Origin: Lindgomyces ingoldianus
Lineage: Eukaryota > Ascomycota > Dothideomycetes > Pleosporales > Lindgomycetaceae
DNA: 64,000 bases
Direction: 5' to 3'
Assembly (NCBI RefSeq): GCF_010093535.1
Contig: NW_022985191.1
Span: 448,001 to 512,000 of the forward strand
The notes beneath the pieces were generated by a model, which saw only the letters and a list, made by a program, of their open reading frames with translations, searched no databases and was not told the DNA's origin. The position numbers were made by a program, and so were the translations under genes. Below, piece by piece: positions 23,036-35,800 of this stretch (position 1 is its first letter; every line of letters starts with the position of its first letter).

Positions 23036-24303
23036 CTACTTCCCAACCAGCTTCTCCACCTCCTCTGTAATATCCACAAACGGAAACTGTGTCCTGGTTC
23101 CTGGCTGCGCATCCCCAAAAAACTCTTCCACCATGAAAATACTATTTCCAATCTGCACGGGCGCTGTCACGAACCCGCCATTCGCGGCGCTAACTTTGTT
23201 ACTCACTTGCCCTAGACTCTCGGCTGTGGTCCAGGAAGCGTCTTTTGAACGCAGGACTTCGATCCCCGATGCATCCACCGCAGCGAGCAGGATTGTCCCG
23301 GCGTATTTTGGGGGGAGATAGATGGCGTCGGAACCGGAGATGTTTTTCGGGGGAGAGACCGGGATAGGGATGGGGATACCTTTCGGGAGGCTCATGTCGA
23401 AGCGGACGAGCTGTTTGTTTGCGTTGTCGTTGGCAATAAGCACGTCTCGTGAGCCTACGGCTGCCAGGCCGGAGTATCCGGTTATCGTGTGGCTGAGTGG
23501 GGATATGTACCATTCATTAACAACAGATCCATTGCCTTCCACGCGTAGGATTGACGATGGGAAGGTCCCGACGACGTATACGTTTCCCCGGGAATCGAAC
23601 TCCACGTCTTGGAAGCCGCCATAGGTTCCGTGTGTTGTAGTGGTGAGGTTTAGTCGGTACACCTCGGTTTTGGTGGCTGGGTCCCAGAGGATCAGGAGGT
23701 TGGTGCCCGAGATGTCGGATCCGCCGGTGTTGAAAGCGGCGCCGGCGTCCACGACGATAGATATTAGGTTTGTGTCTGAGGAGGGGGCGTTAGTTTTGTG
23801 GGTGGGGGGATGTATTGGGGATGTGTGAATTCTTAAGATGTGGGAGGGGTATACATACATGGATTCGCAGCGACGCCTCCGAGATGGTATGCTTGGTTGT
23901 GGGTTACATCTGGGACTTCGATGATCGAGGTAGTTTTCGCGTAGGGGTCGTATACCGCGACGGAAGCGTTAAACAGGGAACTAGTCCACAACTAAGCCTC
24001 GAGGCATTCATATTTCGTACGGTGTAGAGAAGAGAAGAAGTTGAGGAGCTTTAATGTGGATGGAGTGAGATTGGAAGCAAAGAAATAAACCGCATACCCG
24101 ATATACAAAAGGCAGGAATGGAAATCAAAGTCCGCATTCTCTGGATACAATTGCAATTGATTGATCGAAAATGTGCCTTTTACATCTGCACAGGGAGCTC
24201 GTGGGGCGAGTTGTGGTTTCGGGGAGGAAGGCAAAGAATTGACGAATGTCACTGAAGCCAGCAGCGCAATTGCTCCAATGGCCGTCCTCTTCGATCGTAA
24301 CAT
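23036..24303 (-). CDS. Secreted Tri14-like six-bladed propeller protein, 355 aa
   Basis: Exons: 24303-24098, 23980-23859 and 23775-23036 (1068 nt). A signal peptide (RTAIGAIALLASVTFVNS) is followed by the conserved block INQLQLYPENADFDFHSCLLYIGSLFNASVAVYDPY, cut by the first intron. Later elements include DAGAAFNTGGSDISG, GGFQDVEFDSRGNVYVVGTFPSSILRV and the FFGDAQPGTRTQFPFVDIT end. These match a fungal family named after Fusarium Tri14, with an SMP-30/TolB-type beta-propeller. Many members lie far from any mycotoxin cluster, and no trichothecene synthase or other cluster gene is visible here, so the name says nothing about toxin production. In the Fusarium case the gene was linked to virulence on plants and not to a biosynthetic step. 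The substrate is unknown. Confidence 0.85.
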
Positions 24304-25534
24304 CTTGCCAGTCAATTGAGCGTATTTATCGTAGTCAAGAGATTGAAACAAAGTTGAATTCCACCACGCAGACAGACACAGCGGGGCGCGATCTACTTGA
24401 AGTAATGACTGGATGAAGTGATGACATAGCGATGTTTCTACTCTACCGGAATTAATTGACCCCCAGGGATTATAATTACTGGAAAGGAGGTAAGGAACGG
24501 AAGATCTGCTTGAAAGCGCGATGGTCCCTGAAACGTGGGGCCGTAGGTAGATTAGTTTGACAGGGATGCCATCTGGGCGAACTTTGGGAGACACCGAGAT
24601 TCCAAATATTATAGCAATGGAATTGAGGCAAGAATTAATCTATGTAGGGGCATAGAGAATGCGGAAAAAGATAGTGGGCTTGCCCGACTGACTGAAATGG
24701 GTGCTTTCTATAACCTGGGAAGCTGCGGTGGTGGTGCGAAGCCGAGCCATGAAGATGTACTTGATTTCTGCTGCTAGGGAAGCATACCTAAACCTGTATG
24801 TTATGTCAGGAATGCCACTTTTTTCCCTTGAAATCTAAAATCTGAAATGGTGAAACCGACCCTAGGCCCCGTCACAAACATGACCTTCGGCGTAGCCCCT
24901 TCAAAAATACAATGTATTCGAGCAAGAAAGCCGCAACTAGGACCTACGTATGTACAGCACACCAGGCATTTCGAATCTTCCCAGCCAACTACATTCCATT
25001 ACACGTCTGAAAGCGAGAACCTGACTGAAAGCGAAGTACAAACATCCCACTCCATAATAAAAAAAATGACAATCTGGATACCTCCGCCATAACCTAACAT
25101 AAACCATGAGCTGGCTGCAACCAAATGCCGCCAAAAGTACCTTTAATGAGAGTGGGCCAATTGCTAGACCTCCGAAACGTGAGTTAGAGTGTTCGAGTGC
25201 CGAAGTTTCCAGTTGCACTGACAGTTGTGGCCACATCCGAGTGGCAATCAATTGATGGAAATGCACGACGGCTGGGAGCAAGTTGAAGGAATGTGTGTGC
25301 ATCATTGGAAACCCTCAGAGTTGTTGTAAGAAGGAAATCCAATGGACGCTATCCAGACGTTAGAGGACGAAGAACCGCCGGCGCCATATATCATCGTCGT
25401 TTCAGTACGGGCGTCAAGCCTCGAATGAATCGATACCGGTCGCCGTTATTGTGCAGCTCGGACCTCTGGATACGCAAGGTACACTAGTCGAAAAAGGGCT
25501 GGTAGTACATCCTGATGGATGCTTCACCTTTTGA
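24304..25534. other. Intergenic, no gene recognised
   Basis: Short frames only. It contains the promoter of the Tri14-like gene and the 3' flank of the PIN protein gene. An alternative last exon of the PIN gene could end near 25460 (see that entry). Confidence 0.45.
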
Positions 25535-26969
25535 CTAATTAGGTTCCCACAGCTTACGTCTCGTCCCACGCACGTTGCTCGCACGGAGTGTTGGACGAGA
25601 GAATGAATCGGGGTCGATCGGTTGATTTGGGTCGACGATGCGAGGAGCGGGTGGCGCACGGAATGTTGGGCCTGGCGGAACGTAAGCCCCACGAGGCGCG
25701 AATCCTCCTCGGCCTCCTCGAGGTCCTCCACGACCACGAGGCCCGCCTTGTCCTCCGCGGCCTCCACGCCCTCCTGCATGTTGGTTTACTCTTCCAAACT
25801 CATTAGGGTCGAAGACTCGCTGGCCGTTGATATTTTGTGCTTGCGGCCCGCGGGGAGCACGTTTGAAGAGCACGACGTCTTCATCGTCTGAATTCGGGTC
25901 TGCCACCCTGCTATGGCTGGACTTGGGTCGCTCGGCAATTGTGTTGTGTTCAGTTGTGGTCTCCTCAATTGGGGCTTGTGGTTTAGCAGCCTCACTCTCA
26001 ATCTTGTATAGGGTGAGACGGTTCTTGTACTCTCGATCCTCACGGCCGACAGCATCGCGGAGCTGCTCTAGCCGCTTGGCTCGGATGCCGAAACGCTGAG
26101 CGATCATTTGCTTAGTCGGGTCGTTTGTAAGTAGGATGAAGGACTCGAGGGCTGCATTGGGATTCTTCTCGTTGTGGATCCTCCAGAGAATGTGGTTGAA
26201 GAGGGGTTGAAGATAGGCTGGCACGGTGCTCTTGGGTGACTTCTGCGACCGGGCCAGCTCGGTGCTGTTGCGAGCAGTTCGGTCTGGAGACTCCAAGACC
26301 AGCGCCGAGGCCTTTGGATTGTAGGGGCTGCGATTCTCGAGCTTGGAGTCGCCTGTGGCGAAAGATTCTGGGGACTGCGGTGTCTTGGGGCGGTCGTCGA
26401 GGCTGTGGGTGGAGCTCATGGACGTTTCGTCGGATGCATCGAGCGGGTTGAAGGAGCTCTCCAGGTCTTCTGGGTAGTCATCCTCGTCTGACTCGGTGTC
26501 CTCCATGGAGAGGAGCGTCTCGGGTAGCAGAAAGCTCTCGACCTCGTCCCACGTAGGGAAGATTTCTTCGGCGCCTTCGAGCTGGACATGGCCGGCGGGC
26601 ATCGAGGTGATGTCGTCAAGCCACTTGATGGCATCGCGGGCGTCGGCATTGATTCGTTCGCTGCCCTTCTTGAGGCGGTCGAGCTGGGCGAGGGCTACAC
26701 GTGCGATTAGAGTGCTGTGATTGCTGATGCAGCCAGAGCAGCGCAGGGAAGGGGGGGGCGGGTGCGAGCTGCGTACTGTGAAGCGGGACATAGAGGCGGA
26801 TGGCATCGTGCGACACCCACTTGCGGATGCCGTCGCGGGTGCTCTTCTTGACGCCGGCTATCAAAGCCGTGTCGTCGACAATGCAGCTGAAGACCTTGCG
26901 CGAAGGCAGCTCGGGAGCGCGCAGGTGGTCCTCGGCCTTGGGCCGGAGGGGGTACGTGTTGCGGCGCAT
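25535..26969 (-). CDS. PIN-domain protein with C-terminal RGG repeats, 450 aa
   Basis: Exons: 26969-26777 and 26694-25535 (1353 nt). The N-terminal part (FSCIVDDTALIAGVKK.., LYVPLHTLAQLDRLKKGSERINADARDAIKWLDD) has the aspartate-led pattern of fungal PIN-like nuclease domains. The conserved LYVPLHTLAQLDRLKKG is created by the splice. An acidic, Ser-rich middle follows (about 135-225). A helical block (about 225-300) contains IAQRFGIRAKRLEQLRDAVGREDREY. The tail is RGG/Gly-Arg-rich (about 350-385), typical of RNA binding, and the protein ends RRKLWEPN. A perfect GTAAGC donor lies inside the last codons and could lead to an alternative end near 25460. The role is likely RNA metabolism; nuclease activity is inferred from family only. 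The ATG at 26969 is the first in frame. Confidence 0.8.
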
Positions 26970-27457
26970 TGTCTTGGGCGGTGCTATGGGTGGTAGGAAT
27001 GTGGGCGAGGTCGCAGGTGGTGTGTGGAAATGGTGGTAGATGGTGCTATCAATGGCTACACGGCTTGGGCTCAATGGTGACTACTTTGTTCGGCGTCAGA
27101 ACAATCCATCCGTGTGGCCGGGCTTTAAGGTGCGAACATGGCGAGAGACTGGGTCTGTCGCAGAGTGTGTGTGAGCGAGAGTATCGAGGTTTCTGCACAG
27201 AACACCATGGTTGGTGGGCTTGTTGGGCTGGGTGAAATGTCTGCTATGGGTGGTGAAGGTCAAGACACTGCGGCTCGTCATCTCCGTCGCAGCAGCAAGT
27301 GCTCGGGCCATGTGCAGGTGGGATGTTACAGCCACATGTGGCGCAGTCATCCTCCATGCCATCCTCCACAGCTCATGTTTATTGCCAGCTAGGCATTCGG
27401 CTATCTGAAGACATCCCTCTCTCTGGGACTTTTACTTTTACTCTGTGCGTCAAGGTC
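26970..27457. other. Intergenic between tandem minus-strand genes
   Basis: Promoter side of the PIN gene and 3' flank of the Trax gene. Only chance frames are seen. Confidence 0.5.
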
Positions 27458-28456
27458 TTAGTAGCTCTCCACCTCCGGCCTTCTCTCTTCCCTCACCCCC
27501 GGCACCCAGCCCTTCGGCCGCTCGCTCCCTCGTACGGTAAGATTGTACAGTGCCTTCTCCACCTTCTCGACACTTTCGCGCATGACAGTTGCCTTCTTCT
27601 CTGCTTCATTTCTAAATTTCGACGTCCGTGGCGGCTCAAGCATCTCCAGCCGGAGTCGGAGTTCCCTCAGGTCTGAAAGAACATTTCTCGGCTGCTGCTC
27701 CTCACTCTGTGCAGTCACTCCCCTGTCGATATCCATCTTGTCTGCTGGCTGATCACTGGGTGGCTCCTGGCTTGGTTGGGGACCCTTCTTTGGCTTTCCT
27801 GCTGGAAGTTTGCCGTTGGTGGCCATGGAGGTGATGGAGAACTTCATCACCTCGCCGGTCATGTCGTAGATTCCAAGGATATAGTCCTCTACGGTAAGCT
27901 GAACTACACCTGCCTCCCCACTCATAGCTGCAACCCGCATTTTGGCTTCGTTGTATGATATCAGTGTTTGCGTTTCAATATAGTGCTGGAAGCAAATCGC
28001 CTCCATGAACTCCTGGTTCCCATGGGTGATCTGCATATTGTAGCGATATGCATTTAGCCCCTGCAGATCAGCAGAGATAGCCTTGTATCGTTCTGCGATA
28101 GTACCCCAATACTGAGCATTGCCTTTCACAGTAAATGGGGGCAGTGGTTGGCCGATGTTCCGGAGCCTGCACCGTCATTAGAGAGCCTCGAGAAATCGAC
28201 ATGAAAGTTCACACCTCTGTAAAGTGAAGATACTGGTATCAACGTTAGAACACTATCAATTCTCACGCAAAAAGAGTACGCACATCTTCTTACTGGCTGC
28301 AGTAATGTCTCGAGATGCTTTGACGACCCGCTCTCGCCGATCGTAATGTTCATCTAAATCCTTGCGAAACCCCTCGAACATGGCCGCGTAGGGCGTCGAC
28401 GGCTGCTCATGCTTTGCGTCCCCCATAGCTTCGTCATGCGTACGTTTCTGTCCCAT
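27458..28456 (-). CDS. Translin-associated factor X (Trax) homologue, 299 aa
   Basis: Exons: 28456-28284, 28232-28215 and 27166 + 1000 (that is 28166) down to 27458; total 900 nt. The middle exon is only 18 nt and encodes IFTLQ with split codons. The joined sequence reads ASRDITAASKKIIFTLQR then LRNIGQPLPPF, the expected Trax helix. Further signatures are AQYWGTIAERYKAISADLQG, AICFQHYIETQTLISYNEAK and LTVEDYILGIYDMTGEVMKF. Trax pairs with translin to form the C3PO nuclease, which trims RNA, including degradation of passenger strands (shown for Neurospora and animals). About 75 residues rich in Pro/Gln are inserted in the C-terminal half, before the final helix (SDLRELRLRLEMLEPP). Divergent from PIG-M. 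Confidence 0.92.
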
Positions 28457-28770
28457 ATAGTAGTACAATCGAGGGTCTCTGAAGGTCGAGGTCAAGCAAA
28501 CGACCGAGATTGGCTAATGAAGGTCAGCACGTGTGCGCTTGACCAACCTAGCTCTAGCGTACGTCGGCTGGGACATCTTCACACGACGCTCGAACCCTGG
28601 ATCGCTCACGGACAAAAACGCCACCTCTCGCAGTCTGCATCACTCGTCTTTTCATCTTGACTACCTATTCAACTTTGTGCTTTCAATTACCATTTCACTG
28701 GTTCTTTGCAATATTATTTCCTTCTTGGCACGTCATTTCTCCGACCTCCACGACCTTGACGCGCTCCCTC
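28457..28770. promoter_or_regulatory. Compact divergent promoter (Trax / PIG-M)
   Basis: Only 314 bp separate the two outward-facing start codons, so control elements are likely shared. A CT-rich, TTTC-containing tract lies just before the PIG-M ATG. Confidence 0.55.
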
Positions 28771-30215
28771 ATGCATCTATCATCTTTCTTTCGCAGCTCT
28801 GCTGCAGTTTTTTCCACTTCTGTGCTCTTGCGGGTAGTGTTCCTGCTATATGGGTTATTTCAAGATGCCTACTCCCCCATGAAATATACAGATATTGACT
28901 ACTTCGTCTTCACGGATGCTGCTCGCTTCATTTCCCAAGGCCGATCACCATACACTAGAGATACCTACAGATACACGCCCCTTTTAGCTTGGCTCATTTA
29001 TCCAACGACATGGCCTGGTTTTTGGTTTTCGTTTGGCAAGGTCCTCTTTGCCATTGGAGATATTGTTGCTGGCTGGATGATGTTCCATATCCTCCGCTCG
29101 CACCAGAACATGCCCCTGGATAGAGCCCTCAAATTCGCTAGTATCTGGCTTTTGAATCCCATGGTGGCCACAATCAGCACACGAGGAAGTTCTGAAGGCC
29201 TTTTGGGGGTCATTGTCATCGCTTTGCTTTGGGCTGTCCTTGCAAAACGAGTTCGATTGGCTGGATTGCTCCTTGGGCTTGCCGTTCATTTCAAGATATA
29301 CCCGTTTATTTATGCTGCATCTATCATCTGGTGGCTTGATGAGGATCGCATCGACCAAGCCAAGGAAAGGAAATCAAAACCAAAAAGCTCACTTCTCTCT
29401 CGCATCATTAGCTTCGTCAATAGCGAGCGACTTACCTTGACCATTTTCAGTCTTTTTACTTTCATGGGCTTGAATATAGTCATGTATCTTGCGTCAGTTT
29501 CCCTCCGGCGAACTGGTTTTTATGATGCTGATTTCATCTAGCTACGGATATCCTTTTCTTGAGCACAGCTACTTCTATCACCTCATCCGTATCGATCACC
29601 GTCACAACTTCTCGCCCTACAACACCTTACTTTATCTGAATTCGGCCCCGCAGGGGCAATCTCATCCTTCATTCGAATTGGAACGTCTAGCATTTCTTCC
29701 TCAACTTCTTCTCAGCGCTCTCATGATACCATTGGCCCTAGCAAAGAAAGATCTGCCATCTACCATGCTTGCCCAAACATTTGCATTTGTAACCTTCAAC
29801 AAAGTGTGCACAAGCCAGGTAAGTTTGTTCTTCACGCTCTGTTGAAGCAGATAATGTAACCAATCCTAGTACTTCTTATGGTACATGATGTTCCTCCCAT
29901 TTTATCTCCCCGTCTCCACCCTACTCAGCTCTCGCAAAACGGGTATCGTGGCATTAGTTTTATGGGTACTCGGTCAAGTAAGTCCCATTTAACCCTTTGC
30001 CAATGCTCTTGACTTATACTACAATGTAGGCTCTGTGGCTTCAACAAGGGTATCAGTTGGAATTTCTTGGCAACTCGACGTTTGTTCCTGGATTATGGAC
30101 TGCAGGCATCTTGTTCTTCGTCGTGAATGTCGGCATCCTCGGTCTCATTATTCGCGACGTCAGGGCTAAGGAAACCGATCCACTAAGATTGAAAGCAGCA
30201 AAGAAAACGTCATGA
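28771..30215 (+). CDS. GPI14: GPI mannosyltransferase 1 (PIG-M / Gpi14), 430 aa
   Basis: Exons: 28771-29492, 29542-29818, 29870-29977 and 30030-30215 (1293 nt). The ER enzyme adds the first alpha-1,4 mannose to the GPI precursor, using dolichol-phosphate mannose. An N-terminal helix is followed by the lumenal catalytic motif D41-I-D43 in KYTDIDYFVFTDAARFI and then SPYTRDTYRYTPLLAWL. Later come the conserved WLLNPMVATISTRGSSEG, LGLAVHFKIYPFIYA, the EHSYFYHLIRIDHRHNFSPYN block created by the first splice, and TSQYFLWYMMFLPF across the second. About eight to ten membrane segments are visible, and the KKTS end is an ER-type lysine tail. Length is normal for the family. It needs a Pbn1/PIG-X partner. 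It supplies anchors for wall proteins. Confidence 0.95.
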
Positions 30216-32879
30216 TTATACCTGCCATACTTATCTCTTGTCCGGGATTGGCGATTGACATCTCTGCAGGCACTTAGTAGACATTTCCTAGCCAAGATAA
30301 TTTCGAGGTTCTTTCGGAGTCTTTCGCGGGATTTCCTTTCGCGCACGCCCTATGCATGAGGTCGACAAACTTGAGGTAGCAAACTAAGAATCTGGGTATA
30401 ACAACTGCGCCTTATCTAGCCGAGGACCGCTCTACCATTTACTTTCTTGCTCCTTGCTCTTGGATACCGCTGAAGGACTATTCAGATCAATCGATGGGAA
30501 GGGCAATCAACACACATAGACTTGTAAACGAACATGCATGTCTCCACGCACTCGACCTAGCGTTCAGAGGCGACGATTGTCTCTCCCTCTAATCCTACTT
30601 CGAGCAACCCACAATGAAAATACAAGTAGAACAATCTAACCAACGACAAAGCCCGATATGAAGGGATATATGAGTCCCTGGAACGACGGACCCTCTTTGA
30701 ATCCTTCGGTTAAACACCATCTCGGTCCGGGAAATCGAGAGACCAGTCCATTCTTATCTGTCTTGACGTTGGAACCCCTTATTGGAATCGTTGAAGAATG
30801 GATAAAGAAGGGAGTTCGTAACATATACCTTCAATTCCCGAAAATTCTCTCTCCAGACAAAATAGAGGTCTACCGCACGACCGCCATGGCAATCAATCTT
30901 GATTCACATCAGAGGAGTATCTCGTTCGTGACCGTACACCACCGCCTGCTTTCCTAGTTTCCCTCCCAACCGGTGGGACCGAAGTATTCAGAGTCCTTCC
31001 TTACACTGCCCCGCAGGAGGTTCCATGACTGTGAGTTAGCCAGCGAGCATATTTCAGACGGACGAAACAGGCCATATAGATCGTAATGCAGATCGCAACG
31101 TCGACTATTTATTCCATTTAATCAAGAAGAGGCATAGTGTAGGTAGTATGTTCGCTTTGATTTGAGAATTCTTGTGGACTGTTTGACTATGTTGTTCGTG
31201 GTGAAAGACTTGGTCGCCTTGACAAACGAGGAGTATGAGAGAGTCTTCAAAAGAAGGTGAAGCCACATCTTGATTGATAAACGTAATTCAGCGATATGGT
31301 GTAGCTTAGGTGTGGCGGATATAATAATCTGAGATTCGTCGTGGCGATAAATACTGACTATGCCATTGGGGCAGTTTCGCTTAGGTTTCACACCGAGTCG
31401 TTCAAGGACTCCCACACCCGGACAACACGTTGGCGCTCTTTGCAGGGGATTGGAAGGCTGAGTAAGTACTTCCTACCTGTTGCTATAAGTTCCCTAAATG
31501 GCAAAGGGGTAACAGCAAGGGTTTCTCTAGGTCGATTCCACCAATTCTTTACACCCACTTTACCATATCACATCACTAACCATAAACCGCTCACCTTTTA
31601 AGCTCAAAACCCCTGGACCTTAAGATTACTGCACGACATGTGACATGTCGCTCCTTCCCACATGACGCAGGTACACCCGCAACTGCATCTCTGACAGGAT
31701 CGTGGCTTCTCCCCAGCAAGCCGGTAGCGCTCGCAAAGTTTATGACTTGCATGAGAAAACGCCCTATGCAAGATATATATCCCGGGTAAAGAGTAGGACG
31801 GGGGTGAAACCAAGTTTTTCTTGCATGCGATCGGGATCGGTGTTGGAAAGTTGGAAAGATGGGAGGGGTCAGGTCCGGGGTCGGGTTGGGGGTTAGGAAA
31901 CCGTGACTGCATAGGATTGGACTGGAGCTGTTGGTGGAGGGTGGCCCGAATAGTACGGGGACCTTGAAGGGTTGGGGTGGCATGGGGAGGCCATTGTATT
32001 TGTGATTATCCCAGCTTCATAGATGTAGTCGGAGCAAAATTGAGAACTGGTTTACTTATTCATCCCCCCTTTTTTTCTTCTCCAGAATCATTCTTCAAGG
32101 CTGAGGTAAATAGTTAGAGGCCGGGGATACAAAGCTTGAAATGAAAGAGCCCTTGAGGGCTCCGCTTTCGGCACAAGCCCCGATGCTTCCCGGGTTCCTC
32201 AATATGCACGACGGCCCCCCGCCACCCATGCGGTCCTACACCCTTCCTTCCTTCATGTGGCTAAAATTGGTTGCCCTAAATTTCCTCCAGGGTACTCCAA
32301 TCGCATAGTCAACTAAGCATGTTCTTGATGTCATGCTTCTCTTAGAGAATGGCACTGAGGAAGTAACGCTGATCAAGCAGAATGAACATCCAGAATTCAT
32401 TTATCAACAAGGTATTTGAGTAAAGGGCCGGGATCAAACAAATATCAATTTTGCGCACGATATCAGAGACTATTACGTTCCTCCATTTTCAGACTCTCCT
32501 CCATTCTCATTCCCGTCCAATCCAAATCAACCCATAAATCACCAATCCCACGAATATGTTACGGTAAGAAAGGCCATATAATCTAAATGCAAATTATCCC
32601 GCATAGGCCCAAATTTTCCAACTCCAGCGCTTTCCAACCAAATCATACAAAAAACCCGATGTATATCAATACTCATGATCAGAATAAGCCCAAATATGTC
32701 GCTGTCTAAATGCATTATGAAGGAGTGGCAGGAATAATAGAAGGAGTTAATCGAATTCAAGGCGCGATATTAATGCTATGTAAGGAGCGTTGAGCATCGG
32801 GAGGGGGGGTAGGGGGGGGTGAAGATGCTGATAATAGTGCGGCGTGATACAGATATATGTTCAAGGGTGCAGGATACGG
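30216..32879. other. Long intergenic region, 2.7 kb
   Basis: Frames up to about 130 codons (31591-31983 minus, 30658-30957 plus) have no domain or consistent splice signals. A CA/GT-poor, G-rich stretch near 31850-31990 and poly-T at 32065 are simple sequence. This probably holds the 3' flanks of two convergent genes. Confidence 0.4.
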
Positions 32880-35800
32880 TTAGAAGAGGCCGAGGGCAAA
32901 CTATATGCAAGTCAGCATGTTTTTCATTGAGGGGTAAACTGAGAGAACATACTGGAAGTAGCGCGTGACACCCAACCTGATTCGATAACGGCACAATAGC
33001 AGCAAAGTCGCTGATGAGCCAACCTCGCGGCGCAAACAGAGCTAGGTAAATCATTCCCCCCATGACTGGGAATAAGAACAAGTACATGTACTTAAAATCC
33101 CTGACGATCCTGTCAAGACCCACCCGGAACCCAGATTCCGAGAGTTCTTTCGCCGTGGTTGTCCACTGGATGTCTACGCTGAAGAAGTGGCAGAAGATGG
33201 CTTTGAGGAGATGGAAGGATATGCCACCAAAGAAAAGGAGGAAGAATCTAGAGTCTTTAGTCTGAATGGGGGAACAGATGAGGGATGAGGCTTACGGCAT
33301 CCACTTGCATGTCTCCACAAGGGACCAGAAGAATGTCTTTTGTCCTAGCCGGTGCCTCAACATGGCATACGCAAGCGGTGACAGAACGTTGAACACGACA
33401 GCCATTCCGACGAAGATCTTCCAGCTGGTAATATAGAATTGATCGACCTCCTCGTTGAACCATCCAACAATGAGATAGTTGGCTAGCGTAAGGGGAATTG
33501 CAGAGGCGATAGCATAATATGTGCCGATGTATGCGAGAATGGTCATCTTACTTGTGACCTTGATCGGGCTGAGGATGAATTTCCGGAAGAGTGGGGTGAT
33601 AGGTCCTTTGGTCGGCCACTTGATTAGAGGGTGGAATACTAGTTCGTTACACCCGTAGGCGTACTTCTCCCAACGCGCTAGCTCATCGTAAACCGTCAAT
33701 GATACACCCTCTTTAAAGCCTCCGTTGTGGTATGTAGCGAGCCGGACGACGAAGTTGTTGATTTGAAGCCTCAGGCTGACATCGAAGTCCTCGGAGACGT
33801 GATCTTCGGACCAGAACTTGGTCTGGCCATCTTGTTGGAAGCTTATTGACTGAATTGCTTTCCATCTGATGAAGGTGTTGTGGCCTACGAAAGGTGCACA
33901 GTCCCCATTGCCAACAGCGTATTGGATCGAGGTGTAGACCAGGTCGGTGAAATATGTAATCCCATTTTCGAAGGCATTGTGCACAACTTGCATAATGCCA
34001 GAGGCATGTTGCAGTAACGCGACTTCTGGACTTTCGTACATTTCGAGGGCGCCGTAGAGGAGACAATCTTCGGGGACACGAGTATCGGAGTCTACGATTA
34101 GGATAATTTCACCCAATCTGATATTCCCAGCTGCCCAAGTGCGACCTTCGTCATTTTCAAGGATGGTATTGCGGGCTTGTTCGTAGAGCTCGGCTTCGTC
34201 TTCCAGAGTCAGGTCATCCTGGGTGCAGCCACGCTGTTCGCAACTCTCCAGAATGAGACGCAAGAGCTCGTCTTCGACACGAAGAGAAAAGTCAAGGCAA
34301 TAGTTCATGTTCGATGCCTTCTTAAAATGGCCTGCTCGGATGAAGACTGGCGCATTATCCTCCTCTTCCGCGTCGGCATCGTCGGTCTTCTTCCTTGAGA
34401 ATAAGCCTCCACTCTTCTTACTTTTCTTACTTTTCGGCGGGTTGTGCTTTGGGCGAGCTACCCATCCAATGTTATTTAGCTCGTAGAAGGCTTTACGGGC
34501 TTCTTGCATCTCCGAAGAGACCGTCTGCATGCCATCTTCATTGACGAAGATGGATGCTGTGCCTCCCTGTTCTTCATAATGTCTGACGGCTGCAAGTAGC
34601 GATGTCACAGTGGGAATGATGACTCCCTTGAGACCCTCCTTGTAGACGGGCATCTGAATCGTCACATGTGGGAGTTCATAATCGCGATGTCGGCCTAGTT
34701 TTGGAGCCTTTCCTGTTTCCAAATAAGCAAGTGATCCAAAAAGATTGGAAAGAGGGGATATTCTTTTACCTGAATAGTAAATGCTATTTCCTTGAAGCGC
34801 GGAAAGAGGGCCAAATAATTGTCCCAAAGAACCCCCTATGGCGTAGATTAGTTATGTGATCTTTCGAACTTGGTATCCTAACGCGCATACCTATCACGAT
34901 GAAGTAGAACTGCGCAACAAGTCAGCGATTTGTGCAAGCATCGATGTCATTAGGAGGGGAGAGTGGATGTCCGAAGATTTGCCAGAGGTCAGCCAACCAC
35001 AACAATTCATTTGCGCCAAGGATAAAAACTGAGCACGATTGGTGAACACTTACGAGAGAGAATGATGCAAAGAGAGGGACAGTTGCAACCTTGATTCAAC
35101 ATCAGCGCCCCATTCGTCATCTCGGTCTCGTGTTGGGGACCTAACTCACCAAGGCAAACCGTATCATTTTGCCATCGAGACGATATTCAGTAATTAGCTA
35201 CAACAGAATTCAGCCTCGGATATTCACACTCTTCCATCTGGAAAATATACCTTAGCAAGACAGGCCATCTCAACGACAATGACGAGAATCTATGCAAGTC
35301 AGTTGGTTGCGATCTGAGACCACCAAAGGGAGTATACCATGGCAATTCCAATTGTGACGGCATGAACAAGGAGAAACTTCCTCTCTGGTAGCTCGGCTTC
35401 TTTCTCTGGATCGTAGGCCTTGTCCCCCATTTCTTCCACCTCAATTGCGCGATCAATTGCGCCAATCTTTTCACTCATTTCTGACGGAAGAGGGCCGGTC
35501 ATAGGGGCAGAGATTGGAAAACCAGAAGATCTCGTGCGACCATGGGAGCTTGGCTGATGGGATTGGATTGGAGGCGCTTGCTGATATGGAGACACAGTAT
35601 TGTGTGACGGGATATGGGAACCCCATACAAGTCCAAGAAGTCTAGTCTCGACATCGGTTCCATGGGCTAAGATTCCAGGGACAGTGTCTCCCCAGACAAG
35701 AACCATTCGCTCTTGTCGGCAGAGGCAGATGTAAGAGTCTCGCGCCACCGAAGACTTTCTTGAAGCAATTTCCTGTACTGAGTTGACCACAGGAAGAACG

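Noticed and set aside
23036..24303. Part of a trichothecene gene cluster
   Set aside because: Only the Tri14-like family name suggests it; no terpene synthase, P450 or transporter is in the window.
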